From assembly GCA_004555725.1 (NCBI GenBank), contig SFHC01000006.1:58423-122422 (forward strand): a stretch of DNA of 64,000 nucleotides, given 5' to 3'. Shown here piece after piece: positions 1 to 8,976 of the stretch (position 1 is the first letter of the stretch; each line of letters opens with the position of its first letter). This DNA is from [Eubacterium] saphenum. GTDB lineage: Bacteria; Bacillota; Clostridia; Peptostreptococcales; Anaerovoracaceae. The notes beneath the pieces were generated by a model that had not been told where the DNA came from, searched no databases, and worked only from the letters and a program-made list of their open reading frames with translations. The translations under genes and the position numbers were made by a program.

Positions 1-2589
1 TGCCCGCGCTGCGGAACAGGACTCGCATCCCATGAGGTAGCGCAGGGATATAAAGAAGTCGCGGTCACAACGCTGACGGTCAAGTTCAAGCATGTCGGCC
101 ATGAAAATGAGTATTTCCTGGCATGGACAACAACCGCGTGGACCCTTGCTGCGAACACCCTTTTGACGGTAAATCCGGACGTGGACTATATCCGTGCAGA
201 GATGCTGGAAGGCGATGAGAAGGGAAGTATCTTTATTCTCGCCAAAGAGTGCGCAGACAAGGTATTAGGAGAAGGCAAGTATAAGATCCTGGGAGAAATG
301 AAAGGAAAGGATCTGGAATACGAGAAGTATGAGAAACTCATGCCTTGGAACGAGCTGGATCCGGAAAAGGACAAGGCTTTCTTTGTCACATGTGATGATT
401 ATGTAACGACTTCTGACGGTACCGGAATTGTACATTCTGCGCCTGCATTTGGTGAAGACGACTATAATGTCGGCAGAAAGTACGGCGCTCCGGTTTATGA
501 GCCGGTAGATGAGAGAGGCTGCTACACAGCAACACCGTGGAAGGGTCATTTCATCATGGAGGAAGGTCTTGACATCGAGATCCTGAAATGGCTCGCCAAG
601 GAAGGAAAACTGTTCGCTCACCAGAAGATCCGTCACGATTACCCGCACTGCTGGAGATGCGGAACGCCGCTGGTTTACTACGCTAAGCCGGGCTGGTACA
701 TCCGTATGAGCGATCTGAGAGATGAGCTGGTTGCAAATAACAAGACGGTTAACTGGTTCCCTCCGTTTGTCGGTGAGGGACGTTTTGGAAACTGGCTGGC
801 TGATGTCAGAGACTGGAATATTTCCCGTCAGAGATACTGGGGTACGCCGATTCCGGTATGGAGATGCGAATGCGGCCACCTGGAGTGTGTCGGAAGCAGA
901 GCGGAGCTCGCAGAGAAGGCAATTGAAAAGGTTGATCCGGAAACCGTAGAGCTGCATCGCCCGTACGTGGATGACATTCATCTGACCTGCCCGAAGTGCG
1001 GAAAGCCGATGACCAGAATTCCAGAAGTTATGGACTGCTGGTTTGACAGCGGATCTATGCCGTATGCGCAGTGGCATTACCCGTTTGAGAATAAAGAGAT
1101 CTTTGAGCAGAATTTCCCGGCAGACTTTATCTGTGAGGGAATTGATCAGACAAGAGGATGGTTCTACTCGCTGATGGCGATCTCTACGTTCCTGATGCAT
1201 AAGGCGCCGTATAAGAATGTTCTGGTCAGCGATCTGATTCTGGACAAGAACGGCAAGAAGATGTCCAAGTCAAAGGGCAACACGGTCAATCCGTTTGAGA
1301 TGATGGATAAGTACGGCGCTGACGCGACGCGCTGGTACATGATGAGTGTATCTCCGGCGTGGACGCCGACAAAGTTTGATGAGGAAGGCCTGAAGGAGAC
1401 GGTAAGCAAGTTCTTCGGAACCCTGAAGAATATCTATAACTTCTTCATTCTCTATGCAAATCAGGATCAGGTTGACCCGACCAAGGATATCGTAGACCCT
1501 AAGAAGCGTCCGGAAATCGATCGCTGGATTCTGTCTAAGTATAATAAGCTGGTTCGTGAAGTCACAAAGGATATGGATGAATACAACCATATGAAGACCG
1601 TCAGAGCGATTCAGAGCTTTGTCGTGGATGATTTCTCCAACTGGTACATCAGAAGAACACGCCGCCGTTTCTACGCATCTGGAATGAATGATGACAAGAG
1701 AGCCGTTTACCAGACAACTTATGAGGTTCTGCTCGGCATCGTAAAGATGATGGCGCCGATTGCACCGTTCCTGTCGGATGAAATGTATCAGAAGCTGATG
1801 AATGATTCTTCTCTGACTGTTCATACCGCGTACTTCCCGGAGTGCGATGAGTCCCTGATCGACGAGAGCGCAGAGAAGCGCATGGATCTGGTCAAGACAC
1901 TTGCAGGACTTGGACGCGGCATTCGTGAAAAGGAGAACCTCAAGGTTCGTCAGCCGCTGTCTGAGATTCTGGTGGATGGAAAGTACAGAGATCTGATTTC
2001 CGACCTTGCTCCGATTCTGATGGAAGAGCTGAATGTTAAGAAGGTTGTCTTTGCCGATGATCTGACGACATATATGAACCTTTCACTGAAGCCGAACTTC
2101 CGTGTTGCCGGACCGGTTCTCGGAAAGAAGATCGGCGCATTCGGAAAAGCGCTCGCTTCAGAGGATGCATCTGCGTTCACCGCAAAACTGGAAGAAGGTC
2201 CGGTAACCATGAACCTGAACGGCGAGGATACCGAGATTCAGAAGGATTATATCGATGTTCAGATTCATGCAAAGGAAGGATTCTCCGTTGCTATGGAACA
2301 GAATGTCTTTGTCATCCTCGATACAGAGATTACACCGGAGCTGGAGGAAGAGGGCCTTGCAAGAGAGGTTATTTCCAAGGTTCAGCAGCTCCGTAAGCAG
2401 AAGGATTTTGACATGATGGATCACATCACGATTTATCTGGACGCGGATGAGCAGGTTAAGGCTGCGGTTGAGAAGGACCAGACTCATATCTGCGAAGAGA
2501 CGCTTGCGGACAGCATTGAAGAGAAGAGCGGACTTGATACAGTCGACATTAACGGACATAAGACCGGACTCGATGTTGAGAAGAAGTAA
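1..2589 (+). CDS. ileS: isoleucyl-tRNA synthetase (5' end outside window)
   Basis: Charges tRNA-Ile with isoleucine in the cytoplasm. The gene is open from base 1, so the N-terminal catalytic half with the HIGH signature lies upstream; 862 codons remain. The visible part begins with a CPRCGT zinc-knuckle-like motif at the edge of the editing domain, followed by the editing-domain motif WTTTAWTL at about 124-147. The second class I signature KMSKS is at 1258-1272. The tRNA-binding helical region and the C-terminal domain follow to the stop. The length suggests the long, eukaryote-like type of IleS (usually about 1,030 residues), but the missing start leaves this open. rlmN follows after 56 bases with its own ribosome binding site. 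Identity is near certain from the motifs and the overall match to the family. Confidence 0.97.
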   Translation, partial: CPRCGTGLASHEVAQGYKEVAVTTLTVKFKHVGHENEYFLAWTTTAWTLAANTLLTVNPDVDYIRAEMLEGDEKGSIFILAKECADKVLGEGKYKILGEMKGKDLEYEKYEKLMPWNELDPEKDKAFFVTCDDYVTTSDGTGIVHSAPAFGEDDYNVGRKYGAPVYEPVDERGCYTATPWKGHFIMEEGLDIEILKWLAKEGKLFAHQKIRHDYPHCWRCGTPLVYYAKPGWYIRMSDLRDELVANNKTVNWFPPFVGEGRFGNWLADVRDWNISRQRYWGTPIPVWRCECGHLECVGSRAELAEKAIEKVDPETVELHRPYVDDIHLTCPKCGKPMTRIPEVMDCWFDSGSMPYAQWHYPFENKEIFEQNFPADFICEGIDQTRGWFYSLMAISTFLMHKAPYKNVLVSDLILDKNGKKMSKSKGNTVNPFEMMDKYGADATRWYMMSVSPAWTPTKFDEEGLKETVSKFFGTLKNIYNFFILYANQDQVDPTKDIVDPKKRPEIDRWILSKYNKLVREVTKDMDEYNHMKTVRAIQSFVVDDFSNWYIRRTRRRFYASGMNDDKRAVYQTTYEVLLGIVKMMAPIAPFLSDEMYQKLMNDSSLTVHTAYFPECDESLIDESAEKRMDLVKTLAGLGRGIREKENLKVRQPLSEILVDGKYRDLISDLAPILMEELNVKKVVFADDLTTYMNLSLKPNFRVAGPVLGKKIGAFGKALASEDASAFTAKLEEGPVTMNLNGEDTEIQKDYIDVQIHAKEGFSVAMEQNVFVILDTEITPELEEEGLAREVISKVQQLRKQKDFDMMDHITIYLDADEQVKAAVEKDQTHICEETLADSIEEKSGLDTVDINGHKTGLDVEKK

Positions 2590-2645
2590 TCCGCGCGAAA
2601 CGCGAAATAAGAGAAACACCGTAACTGGTGTTTTGGAGAAAGAAT

Positions 2646-3677
2646 ATGAAAGACCTTAGAAACCTAACAGAAGCGGAAATGCAGGAGCTGGCTGCAGAAG
2701 CAGGTCAGCCGGCTTTCCGCGGACGTCAGCTCTTTGGCTGGGTGTATAAGGGCAGAACAGACTTCCGGGAGATGACCAATCTTCCGGAAGTTTTTACTGC
2801 CTGGCTGGAAGAACACGCGCAGCTGGACAGTCTGAAGCTGCTGGCGCGCCAGAAATCCAAAACCGACGGAACGCAGAAATTTCTGTACGGACTGAAGGAT
2901 GGAAATGCAGTAGAAACTGTATTTATGAAATATAAATACGGCAACACCGTCTGTGTTTCTTCTCAGGCGGGCTGCCGCATGCACTGCGCGTTCTGCGCGT
3001 CAGGCATTAACGGGCTGGTTCGCGGTCTGACCGCCGGTGAGATCATATCTCAGGTGCTGGATACAGAACGGGAAACCGGAGAGAAAATCAGCCGTATTGT
3101 AGTCATGGGAACCGGAGAGCCGTTTGATAATTATGAACAGATTTCACGATTCCTGCATATCCTGCATGAAAAAGACGGGCGGAACATGAGCAGCCGCAAC
3201 ATGACGGTGTCAACCTGCGGACTGGTTCCGATGATCCACCGTTTCAGCGAGGAATTCCCGCAGGTGAATCTTGCTGTTTCGCTTCATGCCCCGGAAGATG
3301 AACTCCGTGATCAGCTGATGCCGGTCAATCACCGCTATCCGCTGGAAGAGCTGATTCCGGCCTGCAGAGCATATACAGAAAAGACCGGGAGACGTATTAC
3401 GTTTGAATACGCACTGATTCGGGGAAAAAATGATACAGACGAAAGCATCGGAAAACTGATTCATCTCCTTCGGGGCATGCTCTGTCATGTGAACCTGATC
3501 CCGTTAAATGAAGTCAGCGAGACCGGGCTTCTGACCTCTGGCAGAAAACGTGCAGAGGAGGTAAGGAGCCGTCTGGAAGATGCAGGAATCCCGGCAACGG
3601 TACGCCGTCAGCTCGGTGCGGATATCGACGGAGCCTGCGGTCAGCTCAGGCTGAAGGCGCAGAAATCCGGAAATTAA
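2646..3677 (+). CDS. rlmN: dual-specificity 23S rRNA/tRNA adenine C2-methyltransferase RlmN
   Basis: Radical SAM enzyme that methylates C2 of A2503 in 23S rRNA and, in characterised members, A37 of some tRNAs. The 343-residue product carries the radical SAM cluster motif CxxxCxxC as CRMHCAFC (about 2970-2995) and the family sequence MGTGEPFDNY (about 3106-3135). A C-terminal cysteine in GACGQLR (about 3630) fits the catalytic methyl-carrying Cys. An upstream in-frame ATG at 2628 exists, but GGAG at 2634 sits at the right distance only for the ATG at 2646, so that start is chosen. It probably continues the ileS transcript. No convincing terminator follows; an inverted repeat at 3710-3732 lacks a T run. 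Confidence 0.96.
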   Translation: MKDLRNLTEAEMQELAAEAGQPAFRGRQLFGWVYKGRTDFREMTNLPEVFTAWLEEHAQLDSLKLLARQKSKTDGTQKFLYGLKDGNAVETVFMKYKYGNTVCVSSQAGCRMHCAFCASGINGLVRGLTAGEIISQVLDTERETGEKISRIVVMGTGEPFDNYEQISRFLHILHEKDGRNMSSRNMTVSTCGLVPMIHRFSEEFPQVNLAVSLHAPEDELRDQLMPVNHRYPLEELIPACRAYTEKTGRRITFEYALIRGKNDTDESIGKLIHLLRGMLCHVNLIPLNEVSETGLLTSGRKRAEEVRSRLEDAGIPATVRRQLGADIDGACGQLRLKAQKSGN

Positions 3678-3972
3678 TGCGCAGATTTTTCCGTCCATGA
3701 AGGTTATTTCATCGAATTGTAAAATAACCCTTGTGGGAACTGAAAAAACAGATATAATATAAATATAACGATATTTTCGAATAATTATGATTATTATGGG
3801 CGGTGTCCCCTTGACAGCTGGATTTTGTCTGAGAGAGAGCCCTGAACGACAGGGAGAAAAATGATGAATGTACAGACATTTTTCTGTCGGAAATGTCATA
3901 CTGTGAAATATTCATTGAATGGCAGGGGGCGGTAGTGTATAATATTTCTATATCAGAACAGGAGGGATGGTT
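3678..3972 (+). promoter_or_regulatory. intergenic region with two tandem sigma-A promoters
   Basis: The 295 bases between rlmN and the P-loop gene hold two promoter-like pairs. The first is TTGTGG (3731-3736), a 16-bp spacer and TATAAT (3753-3758). The second is TTGAAT (3915-3920), a 17-bp spacer and TATAAT (3938-3943), which would start transcription about 20 bases before the next gene. An inverted repeat (GGTTATTT at 3712-3719 and AAATAACC at 3722-3729, with near-continuous extension) touches the first -35 box. A second inverted repeat (GACATTT 3875-3881, AAATGTC 3891-3897) lies inside a possible 24-codon ORF between the promoters. The promoter calls rest on consensus only. Confidence 0.6.
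3861..3935 (+). CDS. possible 24-residue leader peptide
   Basis: A short ORF begins with two ATG codons directly after GGGAGAAAA, a plausible ribosome binding site. It contains a CxxC pair (CRKC) and ends in TAG at 3933-3935, inside the spacer of the downstream promoter. It would be translated only from the upstream promoter (-10 at 3753-3758). The hairpin GACATTT/AAATGTC falls within it. I do not recognise the peptide. An ORF this short could be chance; the ribosome binding site and its placement between two promoters are the only support. Confidence 0.25.
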   Translation: MMNVQTFFCRKCHTVKYSLNGRGR

Positions 3973-4398
3973 ATGGTTAAAGTATTAGTCGGACACAAGG
4001 GAACAGGCAAAACAAAGATGATGGTTGACCTTGCGAACGAGCAGGCTGAGAAGGCGAACGGAACAGTTCTCTTCATCAATAAGAACGCCAGACTGACTTA
4101 TGATTTGAAGCACGAGATTCGTGTCGTCACAATGGAGGATTATCAGGGTGTCACAGACAGCGATGAGTACATCGGATTCATCTACGGCATTATCAGCTCC
4201 GACCACGACATCGAGGCAATTTACATAGACAGCATTTTGAAGTTTGCGAATTTCTCCCTGGGAGATCTTCCGAAGTTCCTGGAGAGACTGGATAATATCT
4301 CTAAGCAGTACGGCATGGACTTCACGGTCAGCCTGTCTGCCGATAAGGAAGAGATGATCGGCGTTGATTTCTCCAAGTATGAGGTTTTAAATCAGTAG
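3973..4398 (+). CDS. small P-loop ATP-binding protein of unknown role
   Basis: A 141-residue protein dominated by one nucleotide-binding fold. Walker A is GHKGTGKT at residues 7-14, and a Walker B-like strand ending in an acidic residue is AIYIDS near residue 80. It has no signal peptide or membrane segment. Similar small clostridial proteins are sometimes labelled twitching-motility PilT-like, but the fold here is too short for a PilT hexamer ATPase, so that name is not adopted. ATG codons exist at 3967 and 3973; AGGAGG at 3960-3965 leaves 1 nt to the first and 7 nt to the second, so 3973 is chosen. The gene has its own promoter upstream and a strong terminator after it, so it is probably monocistronic. 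Confidence 0.75.
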   Translation: MVKVLVGHKGTGKTKMMVDLANEQAEKANGTVLFINKNARLTYDLKHEIRVVTMEDYQGVTDSDEYIGFIYGIISSDHDIEAIYIDSILKFANFSLGDLPKFLERLDNISKQYGMDFTVSLSADKEEMIGVDFSKYEVLNQ

Positions 4399-4420
4399 CG
4401 TCACATCAGATGGATTATTG

Positions 4421-4445
4421 GGGAGCAGAATATGCTCCCTTTTTT
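4421..4445 (+). terminator. intrinsic terminator after the P-loop gene
   Basis: A perfect stem GGGAGCA (4421-4427) / TGCTCCC (4433-4439) with a five-base loop is followed directly by six T residues. It separates the P-loop gene from the Nudix gene. Confidence 0.9.
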
Positions 4446-4487
4446 CTTATGATCAGGCGGACAAAATGCAGGAGGGGCAAGGAGATT

Positions 4488-5129
4488 ATGGACTGGGAAA
4501 AGCTGAGACTGGAAAACATCCGAAATGCGTACCGCTGTCATGAACCGGTATCGATGGGCGAGCACAGGATCTATTCTGTGCTGGTTCCGCTGGTGCAGAC
4601 GGAAAAAGGAATCTGCTTTCTATATGAGCGCAGGAGCGCGCACATGAAGACACAGCCTGGCGAAACGTGTTTTCCGGGAGGACACCTGGAAGAGGGAGAG
4701 TCGCCGCTGGAAACCGCGCTCAGAGAGACGGAGGAGGAAATCGGCATTCCGCGCGGACGGATTGAAATTGCCGGTCCGGGGGATATTCTTTACGGGATTG
4801 CTAATTTTACACTTTATACGTATATTGGTATTATACATGAGGAGGATCTGCGAATGCTTTCCCTGGAAGAGGATGAAGTGGATGACGTGTTCCTCATTCC
4901 GGTGAAAGCGTTTTCTGACAATCCTCCGGAGAAACACCTGGAGCGGTCCAAGCCGATCATTCCGGAAGATTTTCCGTATGCCCGCGTGGGAATCGACCGA
5001 GACTACCACTGGAGGACTGGAAAATCGCCGATTTATATTTACGAGATTGATGACCACATCATCTGGGGGTTGACGGCGTTTATCACCAGAAACGTCATGA
5101 AAACGCTGGAAGAATCTGAGAAGAAATAA
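4488..5129 (+). CDS. Nudix hydrolase, CoA pyrophosphatase-like
   Basis: A 213-residue Nudix protein. The Nudix box GX5EX7REUXEEXGU is intact at residues 65-87 (from GHLEEGE to REttEEEIG-type positions). It is preceded by YERRSAHMKTQPGE and CFPGG, which fits the extended UPF0035 signature of coenzyme A pyrophosphatases. Such enzymes hydrolyse CoA or related nucleotide diphosphates to phosphopantetheine and 3',5'-ADP; the exact substrate here is inferred. An in-frame ATG at 4410 lies upstream of the terminator hairpin and has no ribosome binding site, whereas AAGGAG sits 4 bases before ATG 4488. The stop is 19 bases before the methyltransferase gene, suggesting one transcript. Confidence 0.85.
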   Translation: MDWEKLRLENIRNAYRCHEPVSMGEHRIYSVLVPLVQTEKGICFLYERRSAHMKTQPGETCFPGGHLEEGESPLETALRETEEEIGIPRGRIEIAGPGDILYGIANFTLYTYIGIIHEEDLRMLSLEEDEVDDVFLIPVKAFSDNPPEKHLERSKPIIPEDFPYARVGIDRDYHWRTGKSPIYIYEIDDHIIWGLTAFITRNVMKTLEESEKK

Positions 5130-5148
5130 GTGACAGGAGAACGATAGA

Positions 5149-6510
5149 ATGAGCAGCCTGCTGAAAGATATAGCAAAGGTTATCGAGCGCGCCAAGACTC
5201 AGGCGGCAAATGTCAAGCCGCAGGAATTTACACTGACGGAGGAGATCGGGCAGCATACGCAGAACCGTCTGTTCTGCGGGGATAATATCCATCTGATTAA
5301 GGCGATGACAATGGATCCGAAATGGAAGGGCAAAATCCAGCTGATTTATCTGGATCCTCCGTTTTTCAGCAAGACCGATTATGATGCTGTGCTCAGCACA
5401 GAGGGAGATAAGGTCAAGCACCTGGCCTATAACGACCGCTGGAAACACGGGATGTATGAATACCTGCGCCAGCTGACGGCGCGTCTGATTCTGATGAAGG
5501 ACCTGCTTTCCGATGAAGGTCTGCTGTTTCTGCATCTGGACTGGCACGCGGTGCACTATGCCAAGGTCGTTATGGATGAAATATTCGGCGAGCAGAATTT
5601 TGTGAACGAGATCATCTGGACTTATAAATCCGGCGGGAGCACCAAGCGCAGATTCTCCAGAAAACATGACAATATTCTGGTATACTCCAAGACCAGTAAA
5701 TACATGTTTCATGCGCTGAAGGAGAAATCCTACAACCGGGGATTCAAGCCATATCATTTTAAAGGTGTGCAGGAATACCGTGATGAAGTCGGCTGGTACA
5801 CGATGGTCAACATGAAAGACGTCTGGAACATCGATATGGTGGGCAGGACCTCTGCAGAACGAACAGGATATGCGACACAGAAGCCGGAAGCGCTGCTGGA
5901 GAGAATTATCGACTGCTGCACCAATGAGAACGATATCTGTGCCGATTTCTTCTGCGGAAGCGGAACCCTGCCGGCTGTCGCCGTACGGAAAGGCAGACGT
6001 TTTGTTGCCTGTGACAACGGTTCGCTTGCGGTTGAGAATACAATCGGAAGGATTGCCGCGCAGAGAGGCCGCCTGAAAGTGTACAGCCAGAAACCTCTGG
6101 AAGACGCGCTGGTGAAATCACTGCGCCCTCGATTTGAAGCTTCCCTGCATGCAGAAGTCCGCGATATCGTGTCCAGCCCGCAGAAGATCCTGCAGATTTC
6201 ACTGGAAAGCGTGAAAGAACGCCGTCTGGAACAGGAGATGAATGAAAAGTCCGCGGCGCAGATTCGTAAAATTGAGAAAGAGAAGCCTCTCGATCTGGTG
6301 CAGGCGTGGAGCATCGACTATAACTTTGACGGCAAAGTGTTCCGTCCCAAGGAGATTTACCTGCGCAGAAACGGAAAACTGCAGACCACTTCCGAGAAGA
6401 TGATCGACGCATTGGAAGCACAGCACCTCGATCACATCGTGATCAAAATTGTCGACATTATGGGAAATGTTAGCTTTCAGCGTCTGGATGAGATTACGTT
6501 CTTTGATTAA
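5149..6510 (+). CDS. orphan beta-class DNA methyltransferase (N6-adenine/N4-cytosine type)
   Basis: A 453-residue SAM-dependent DNA methyltransferase. The catalytic motif DPPF is at residues 69-72 and comes before the SAM-binding motif FFCGSG at about 266-271, the permuted order of the beta class that includes type III Mod subunits. The region between them is expected to hold the target recognition domain. About 150 further residues follow motif I, with a charged, helix-prone stretch at about 345-385. No restriction or helicase gene lies on either side: the neighbours are a Nudix hydrolase and argC. It may therefore be a solitary methyltransferase with a regulatory or protective role; that is inference. 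The start has GGAG 10 bases upstream. Adenine versus cytosine specificity cannot be read safely, though DPPF favours adenine. Confidence 0.85.
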   Translation: MSSLLKDIAKVIERAKTQAANVKPQEFTLTEEIGQHTQNRLFCGDNIHLIKAMTMDPKWKGKIQLIYLDPPFFSKTDYDAVLSTEGDKVKHLAYNDRWKHGMYEYLRQLTARLILMKDLLSDEGLLFLHLDWHAVHYAKVVMDEIFGEQNFVNEIIWTYKSGGSTKRRFSRKHDNILVYSKTSKYMFHALKEKSYNRGFKPYHFKGVQEYRDEVGWYTMVNMKDVWNIDMVGRTSAERTGYATQKPEALLERIIDCCTNENDICADFFCGSGTLPAVAVRKGRRFVACDNGSLAVENTIGRIAAQRGRLKVYSQKPLEDALVKSLRPRFEASLHAEVRDIVSSPQKILQISLESVKERRLEQEMNEKSAAQIRKIEKEKPLDLVQAWSIDYNFDGKVFRPKEIYLRRNGKLQTTSEKMIDALEAQHLDHIVIKIVDIMGNVSFQRLDEITFFD

Positions 6511-6605
6511 ACCGATTAAGCCCGGACGCAGGGCAGATGTTGTTTCTACAGTGGCTGTATAAATATTAACTGATTTTTTTCTTTGAGGGGAAAAGCACAG
6601 TGTTT

Positions 6606-6645
6606 CAGCAGAATGATGCAAATGGCATTGTTCTGCTGTTTTTAT
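6606..6645 (+). terminator. intrinsic terminator after the methyltransferase
   Basis: CAGCAGAA (6606-6613) pairs perfectly with TTCTGCTG (6631-6638), with additional inner pairing ATGC/GCAT, and is followed by TTTTTATT. It closes the Nudix-methyltransferase transcript and isolates the arg operon. Confidence 0.85.
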
Positions 6646-6687
6646 TGATTTTATGAGAATTATGGTGAAAAAAACATAGAATACATG

Positions 6688-6716
6688 TTGCATTTTATTA
6701 CGAAAAAGAGTATGAT
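6688..6716 (+). promoter_or_regulatory. promoter of the argCJBD operon
   Basis: TTGCAT (6688-6693), a 17-bp spacer and TATGAT (6711-6716) lie about 60 bases before argC. No clear ArgR/AhrC box was recognised, so how arginine controls this operon is not visible. Confidence 0.6.
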
Positions 6717-6779
6717 TACACCATTACAGAAACTAACTATTGAAGAAAATTAATTTGAGAATTTAAGGAGGCGGTCAGA

Positions 6780-7712
6780 TTGGCTTTCCATGTCTTTATT
6801 GATGGCGCGCACGGCACGACAGGCCTGAAGATCAGAGAGTATCTTGAAGATCGGGATGATATAGAAATTATAGAAATCGATGAGCAGAAGAGAAAGGATC
6901 TGGATGAAAGAGTGAAAATGACGCAGAAGGCGGACGTTTCGATCCTCTGTCTTCCGGATCAGGCGTCGAAGGAACTCGCTGAGGCAGCTCCGGATGATGT
7001 CCGGCTGATCGACACATCCACTGCGCACAGAGTCAATCCGGACTGGGTATACGGCATGGCGGAGCTGCAGCCGGGACAGCGAAAAAAGATTAAGAACGCA
7101 TCTCGTGTTGCAAACCCGGGATGCCACGCAACCGGCTTTATTTCGCTGGTCAAGCCGCTTGAAGCTGACGGCGTCTGCGGCGCAGAGTATCCGTTTACGT
7201 CGTTCTGTGTCACTGGTTACTCCGGAGGCGGGAAAAAGATGATCGCGCGTCATGAAGATCCGGATCGTCCTTCGTATCTGGTCAGTCCGGGACAGTACGG
7301 TCTGACACAGCAGCATAAACATCTCCCGGAGATGATGAAAATGACGGGAATTTCCCTTGCACCTTCGTTTTGTCCGATTGTCGGCGACTTCTACAGCGGA
7401 ATGGTGATGACTGTGCCGCTGAGAAAGGAACTGATGGAGAAGAAATACGGCGTGAAGGATCTGGTCAAGCTGTACCAGGACTATTATAACGGTGAAAAAC
7501 TGATTACGGTGAATGAGGAAGCTCCGGATGACGGTTTTATTCACAGTGATTTAAAGGCAGGAAAGAACTCGCTTGAGATTTTTGTAACTGGAAATGATGA
7601 GCGTCCTCTTGTCATCTCGAGATTTGACAATCTTGGAAAAGGAGCGTCCGGGGCGGCGGTCCAGAATCTGAATATTATGCTTGGAATTGAAGAAACTAAG
7701 GGTCTGCTCTAA
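6780..7712 (+). CDS. argC: N-acetyl-gamma-glutamyl-phosphate reductase
   Basis: Third step of acetylated ornithine synthesis: NADPH reduces N-acetylglutamyl phosphate to the semialdehyde. The 310-residue length and the N-terminal nucleotide-binding motif GAHGTTG (residues 9-15) fit the short, type 2 ArgC. The catalytic cysteine is C115 in ANPGCHATG. The start codon is TTG at 6780: AAGGAGG lies about 8 bases upstream and the dinucleotide-binding strand begins at once. It heads argC-argJ-argB-argD, with 20 bases to argJ. argF, argG and argH are not in the window, so citrulline and arginine formation must be encoded elsewhere. Confidence 0.96.
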   Translation: MAFHVFIDGAHGTTGLKIREYLEDRDDIEIIEIDEQKRKDLDERVKMTQKADVSILCLPDQASKELAEAAPDDVRLIDTSTAHRVNPDWVYGMAELQPGQRKKIKNASRVANPGCHATGFISLVKPLEADGVCGAEYPFTSFCVTGYSGGGKKMIARHEDPDRPSYLVSPGQYGLTQQHKHLPEMMKMTGISLAPSFCPIVGDFYSGMVMTVPLRKELMEKKYGVKDLVKLYQDYYNGEKLITVNEEAPDDGFIHSDLKAGKNSLEIFVTGNDERPLVISRFDNLGKGASGAAVQNLNIMLGIEETKGLL

Positions 7713-7732
7713 GAAGCAAGGAAGGAAATAGA

Positions 7733-8947
7733 ATGAAAAAGATTAACGGGGGTGTCTGCGCGGCACCGGGATTTCAGGCTGCCGGAGCATTCGGCGGAAT
7801 CGGAAAAAATGAAGAGAAGGGAGATATGGCGCTGATTTTAAGTGATGCGCCTTGCAACACTGCAGCGATTTTCACTAAAAATAAGGTTCAGGGTGCGCAT
7901 ATTACAGTGAGCAGAAAGCATCTGGAAAACGGAACGGCGCAGGCGATTCTCTGCAACAGCGGAAACGCGAATACCTGTACGGCAGACGGTGTAGAAATTG
8001 CGGAACAGGGCTGTCAGCTGGTTGCGGATGCCTGCGGAATTTCTCCGTATGATGTCCTGCCAGCTTCGACTGGAGTCATCGGAGAGCCGATGCCGATTGA
8101 ACCGTTTAAAGTCGGTATTCCGAAACTGAAGTCCGCTCTTTCCTATGATGGATCTACTTCTGCGGCTAAGGCTATGATGACAACAGACACTTATCCAAAG
8201 GAGACTGCGGTACAGTTTACGGCAGGGGGAAAAACCTGCACCATCGGCGGCGCGGCAAAGGGATCTGGGATGATTCACCCGAATATGGGGACGATGCTCG
8301 TCTTTATTACGACAGACTGCAGCATTTCACCGGAAATGATTCAGAAGGCTCTTTCTGATGAAGCACCGGCAAGTTATAACCAGATCAGTATTGACGGAGA
8401 TACTTCTACAAATGATACGGTATTCCTGATGGCAAACGGTAAAGCCGGAAATGCAGAAATCACAGAAGAGAACGCGGATTATCAGGCATTCTGCGAGGCT
8501 CTGCACGAGGTTAGTGTAGACATTGCGCGCATGGTTGCCGGTGACGGTGAAGGCGCGACACGTCTGATCGAGTCTCATGTCGTTCATGCGCCAAGCGTAG
8601 AGGCGGCGAGAGCCGTGTCCAAGAGTGTAATCTGTTCCAATCTGGTCAAGGCGGCGATGTTCGCGGCCGATGCCAACTGGGGGAGAATTCTGGACGCGAT
8701 CGGATATACAGATGCTGATTTCAGCGCTTCCAATGTGGATGTGAGCATCCATTCTGATAAGGGAGAAATTACTGTCTGCAAGGGAACGGCAGCAGTTCCG
8801 TTCAGTGAGGAGAAAGCAGCCGAAGTTCTGGGTGAAGATGCTGTCTATGTGGAAATCGATCTGCATGACGGCGACTGTGAAGCCAGCGCATTCGGATGTG
8901 ACCTGACCTATGAATATATTAAGATTAATGCGGAATACCGTTCGTAA
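7733..8947 (+). CDS. argJ: bifunctional ornithine acetyltransferase/N-acetylglutamate synthase
   Basis: Moves the acetyl group from N-acetylornithine to glutamate, recycling it; bifunctional members also acetylate glutamate with acetyl-CoA. The 404-residue proprotein has the self-cleavage site KGSGMIHPNMG^TML, which places the new N-terminal nucleophile at Thr187. Most family members have Ala before this Thr; here it is Gly, a conservative change. The oxyanion-hole pair is represented by the TG in ASTGVIG (residues 111-117). Presence of argJ makes a separate argE unnecessary and implies the cyclic pathway. No argA is seen nearby, so a bifunctional role is plausible but not shown. AGGAAGG lies upstream of the ATG. 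Confidence 0.96.
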   Translation: MKKINGGVCAAPGFQAAGAFGGIGKNEEKGDMALILSDAPCNTAAIFTKNKVQGAHITVSRKHLENGTAQAILCNSGNANTCTADGVEIAEQGCQLVADACGISPYDVLPASTGVIGEPMPIEPFKVGIPKLKSALSYDGSTSAAKAMMTTDTYPKETAVQFTAGGKTCTIGGAAKGSGMIHPNMGTMLVFITTDCSISPEMIQKALSDEAPASYNQISIDGDTSTNDTVFLMANGKAGNAEITEENADYQAFCEALHEVSVDIARMVAGDGEGATRLIESHVVHAPSVEAARAVSKSVICSNLVKAAMFAADANWGRILDAIGYTDADFSASNVDVSIHSDKGEITVCKGTAAVPFSEEKAAEVLGEDAVYVEIDLHDGDCEASAFGCDLTYEYIKINAEYRS

Positions 8948-8976
8948 CCGGAGGAAAGGCAGTAAGGCAGGGAAGT

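Noticed and set aside
265..1200. A 311-codon minus-strand ORF antisense to ileS
   Set aside because: The plus strand encodes IleS with intact motifs; the antisense frame is open only because of codon usage.
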